Source: Trichococcus palustris (GTDB lineage Bacteria > Bacillota > Bacilli > Lactobacillales > Aerococcaceae). From it: a stretch of 64,000 bases of DNA. The notes beneath the pieces were generated by a model. The model saw only the letters and a list, made by a program, of their open reading frames with translations, made no database searches and was not told the origin of the DNA. The stretch lies in contig NZ_FOTD01000004.1 of NCBI RefSeq assembly GCF_900114465.1, positions 84,463-148,462 of the forward strand, given 5' to 3'. Positions 61,991 to 64,000 of the stretch are shown piece by piece. The translations under genes were made by a program, and so were the position numbers. The stretch's first letter is position 1; every line of letters begins with the position of its first letter.

Positions 61991-64000
61991 CTAAGCTAGT
62001 TTCGCGTCCACATACAGGCCGATGGAATATTCTCCATTGTTGAAGCCATCGACTGCATAGATGTAACCATCCAAGTAGTCGGCATGGGAGATTTGATGCA
62101 TTCCTTCATCGTTCCACATACCATTGTTCTGTGCGTCTACCGCCGTTCCCAAAAGGGTGACCTCAACGCTATCAGTCGACAGGCTGGAAAGGAGATACCA
62201 GTAAACATATTGTCCGTAGATACCGCCGTCCGGATGTACCTGAACCGGCAGGATGACAAGATCGTCGTACACGAACGGATTACCGGCACCGCGGAAACTG
62301 TATTCATCCCCATTTGCGGGAAGGATATCTTCCTGCCATTCCCATTGATTGTTGCGCCAATCGCCGGAAGTATTGTTGTAAAGGTTAAGGCTGTTGAACG
62401 GCGTTTCGGAAGTGGTCATATACCAGACATCGTTCACCGAGAAGATGTTCGTATCGACGTAGCTGCCTTCCAGCAAGGTGGAGGAATATTCCCATTGGGA
62501 CGGGAAATCGGTAGCAACATAAGCTTCGACGTTTCCGGTGATATCCGGCACCATATAGTAACTGCCGTCGTATTTGAAGATGTTCGGATAGGCTGCCCGT
62601 ACGCCATTCGTTTCTGGGCCGAGGACGATTTGGCTGTAGTTCCAATCGATGAGGTCGGTGCTCCAAGCGTAGGCAACTTCATCAGCTGTTTGCCCCGTTG
62701 TCGAATCGTAGCCGCCGATTGATTCAAAGAATAGATAATAGGTACCATCTTCGTAGACGATGAATGGATCCGCTACCCCTTCTGCGCCGCCCACCCTGTC
62801 TGACAGGATGTCGCTCATGAGGATTGGATTACCTACGCTTGGGAATGGTACAACAGCAGGTCCGACGATGGTTTGTGCGATATCCGTGTACAAACCGATT
62901 GTATAGACGCCATTAAAGAGGCCGTCGACTGCGTAGATGTTGCCACCGTCATAGGCAGCATGAGAGATATGGTGCATCGCATCGCTGTTCCACATCAAAT
63001 TGTTTTGTCCGGATGTGGCCGTTCCGCGATTGGTGACGGTGACGCTTGTTGCGGTAATGTTGGAGATTTGGTACCAGTTTGTGTATTGTCCGTAGACGCC
63101 ATCGGCTGGTGTTACCTGAACGGGCAGGATCACATAATCATCGTAGATGAACGGGTTGCCTGCTGTCCGCAGTCCGGATTCGCTGGCTGTTTCAGTGATG
63201 ATTTGCCCTTCCGGATGCAGCGTCCAGCTGCTGTTGCGCCAATCGCCGGAGGTGTTTTGGTACAGCGATAGGCTGTTGTACGGTTGTTCAGAAGTGGTCA
63301 TATACCAGGTGTTGTTCAGCTCAAAGACCAGCGGATCGACGAAATTACCGGTCAACAAGGTGCTGTAGAATTCCCATTGCAGCGGGAACGAGGAAGCTTT
63401 GTAGACATTCACATTTCCCGTCAGGTCCGGAATCATGTAGTATTCGTTCTGATATTCGAACACATAAGGGGAAGCTGTATTCGTGCCGGTGATGTCTTCG
63501 CCGAGGACAACCTGCGTATAGTTCCATTGGATCAGGTCGGTGCTCCATGCATGAGCGATTTCGTCTGCGGTTACACCCGTATCCGGATTGTAGCCTTGGA
63601 CGATGTTGAAGAAGACATGGTAGGTACCGTCAACCATTATGATATAAGGATTGGCGATGCCGTTTGATGCGACTCGGTCCGTTATGCTTGCGATTGAGAG
63701 AACAGGATTCTTGACGCTGAAGAAATTTGTGACGGCGGATAGGTCGATGTCCAATGCCGGCACGTTTGGATCAACAGGAGTAACGACTGGTGGGATTGTG
63801 CCGCTTGTTGGAGCGGTGCCCGTCATCAAGCCGATGGAATATTCGGCTCTGTTCCAGTTGTAGCCGTCGACGGCATACATCACGCCCGTTCCATAAGGCA
63901 CAGAGGAGATATGATGCATCGCATCGCCGTTCCATTCATCATTCAATGCGGACGTTACGGCTGTCCCCAATTTGGATACGGAAACGGTTGTCGGAGTCAG
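61991..64000 (-). CDS. Repeat-built GH43-like five-bladed beta-propeller protein (N-terminus outside window)
   Basis: The frame is open from 64000 to the stop near 61991, about 670 residues visible. A propeller module of about 290 residues is repeated: two full modules, and before them the tail of a third. Shared landmarks are ANPYIIMVDGTYHVFFN / ADPFIVYEDGTYYLFFE, AWSTDLIQWNY / AWSTDLIDWNY, YYMIPDLTGNV / YYMVPDITGNV, WYMTTSE, GNPFIYDDYVILPVQV and DAMHHIS. The fold is that of GH43/GH32-type hydrolases and the inositol-phosphoceramide glucosamine transferase N-domain. A secreted glycan-binding or -cleaving role is likely but unproven. A TTG at 63970 is only an internal codon. Confidence 0.72.
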   Translation of the reverse strand: MTPTTVSVSKLGTAVTSALNDEWNGDAMHHISSVPYGTGVMYAVDGYNWNRAEYSIGLMTGTAPTSGTIPPVVTPVDPNVPALDIDLSAVTNFFSVKNPVLSIASITDRVASNGIANPYIIMVDGTYHVFFNIVQGYNPDTGVTADEIAHAWSTDLIQWNYTQVVLGEDITGTNTASPYVFEYQNEYYMIPDLTGNVNVYKASSFPLQWEFYSTLLTGNFVDPLVFELNNTWYMTTSEQPYNSLSLYQNTSGDWRNSSWTLHPEGQIITETASESGLRTAGNPFIYDDYVILPVQVTPADGVYGQYTNWYQISNITATSVTVTNRGTATSGQNNLMWNSDAMHHISHAAYDGGNIYAVDGLFNGVYTIGLYTDIAQTIVGPAVVPFPSVGNPILMSDILSDRVGGAEGVADPFIVYEDGTYYLFFESIGGYDSTTGQTADEVAYAWSTDLIDWNYSQIVLGPETNGVRAAYPNIFKYDGSYYMVPDITGNVEAYVATDFPSQWEYSSTLLEGSYVDTNIFSVNDVWYMTTSETPFNSLNLYNNTSGDWRNNQWEWQEDILPANGDEYSFRGAGNPFVYDDLVILPVQVHPDGGIYGQYVYWYLLSSLSTDSVEVTLLGTAVDAQNNGMWNDEGMHQISHADYLDGYIYAVDGFNNGEYSIGLYVDAKLA

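Overview
The window reads as chromosomal DNA of a low-to-mid GC Gram-positive of the order Lactobacillales. A Carnobacteriaceae-type genome such as Trichococcus is my best guess, but this is inference from overall protein character, not a search. Supporting signs are strong AGGAGG-type ribosome binding sites, U-tailed intrinsic terminators, a galactitol-family PTS with a BglG/MtlR-type regulator, CpsB/C/D tyrosine-phosphoregulation genes and an LCP-family protein. No rRNA, tRNA or CRISPR array was recognised.

Layout. 0-14.6 kb is an accessory region: the end of a GT28-like glycosyltransferase, a HigBA-like toxin-antitoxin pair, a hicAB pair split by an IS605-type tnpB element, a very AT-rich three-gene TIR / membrane protein / TIR operon (candidate Thoeris-like defence system), three NERD-domain genes, a DnaD-like replication protein, and an XRE / ImmA-IrrE / PIN operon. 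The long gaps between these genes are filled with short palindromic repeats, including a 189-bp tandem array. 14.9-21.1 kb is one catabolic operon: PRD/EIIA regulator, KDPG-type aldolase, PTS IIA, IIB and IIC, and a galactonate dehydratase, with no sugar-acid kinase. 21.1-23.3 kb holds more palindromes and a fourth NERD gene.

23.3-61.6 kb is a very large exopolysaccharide (EPS) region, all on the + strand. It starts with accD-accA, then a pyruvyl transferase, an F420H2-dehydrogenase-beta-like protein, a flippase and a beta-helix protein. A tight seven-gene block follows (adenylating enzyme, ACP, KASIII, ACP, two hexapeptide acyltransferases, a beta-keto acid cleavage enzyme) that looks like a dedicated acyl-group supply line. 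After it come GT14, a PglC-type initiating transferase, Wzy, GT4, GT2, a second flippase, a PglF-type dehydratase and a PglE-type aminotransferase. Together with the acyltransferases this gives nearly the whole UDP-bacillosamine route, so the acyl block probably makes an unusual N- or O-acyl substituent on a diamino or other sugar. Two chain-length/tyrosine-kinase modules (cpsCD, then cpsCDB) flank a GH105-like hydrolase and the housekeeping map gene. An LCP attachment enzyme and a second glycosyltransferase set (GT2, GT4, flippase, HtrL/YibB-like, GT2) follow.

The window closes with a minus-strand gene for a repeat-built GH43-like beta-propeller protein that runs off the right edge.

Most interesting: the acyl-supply block, the TIR-membrane-TIR operon, the IS-split hicAB, and the palindrome families.
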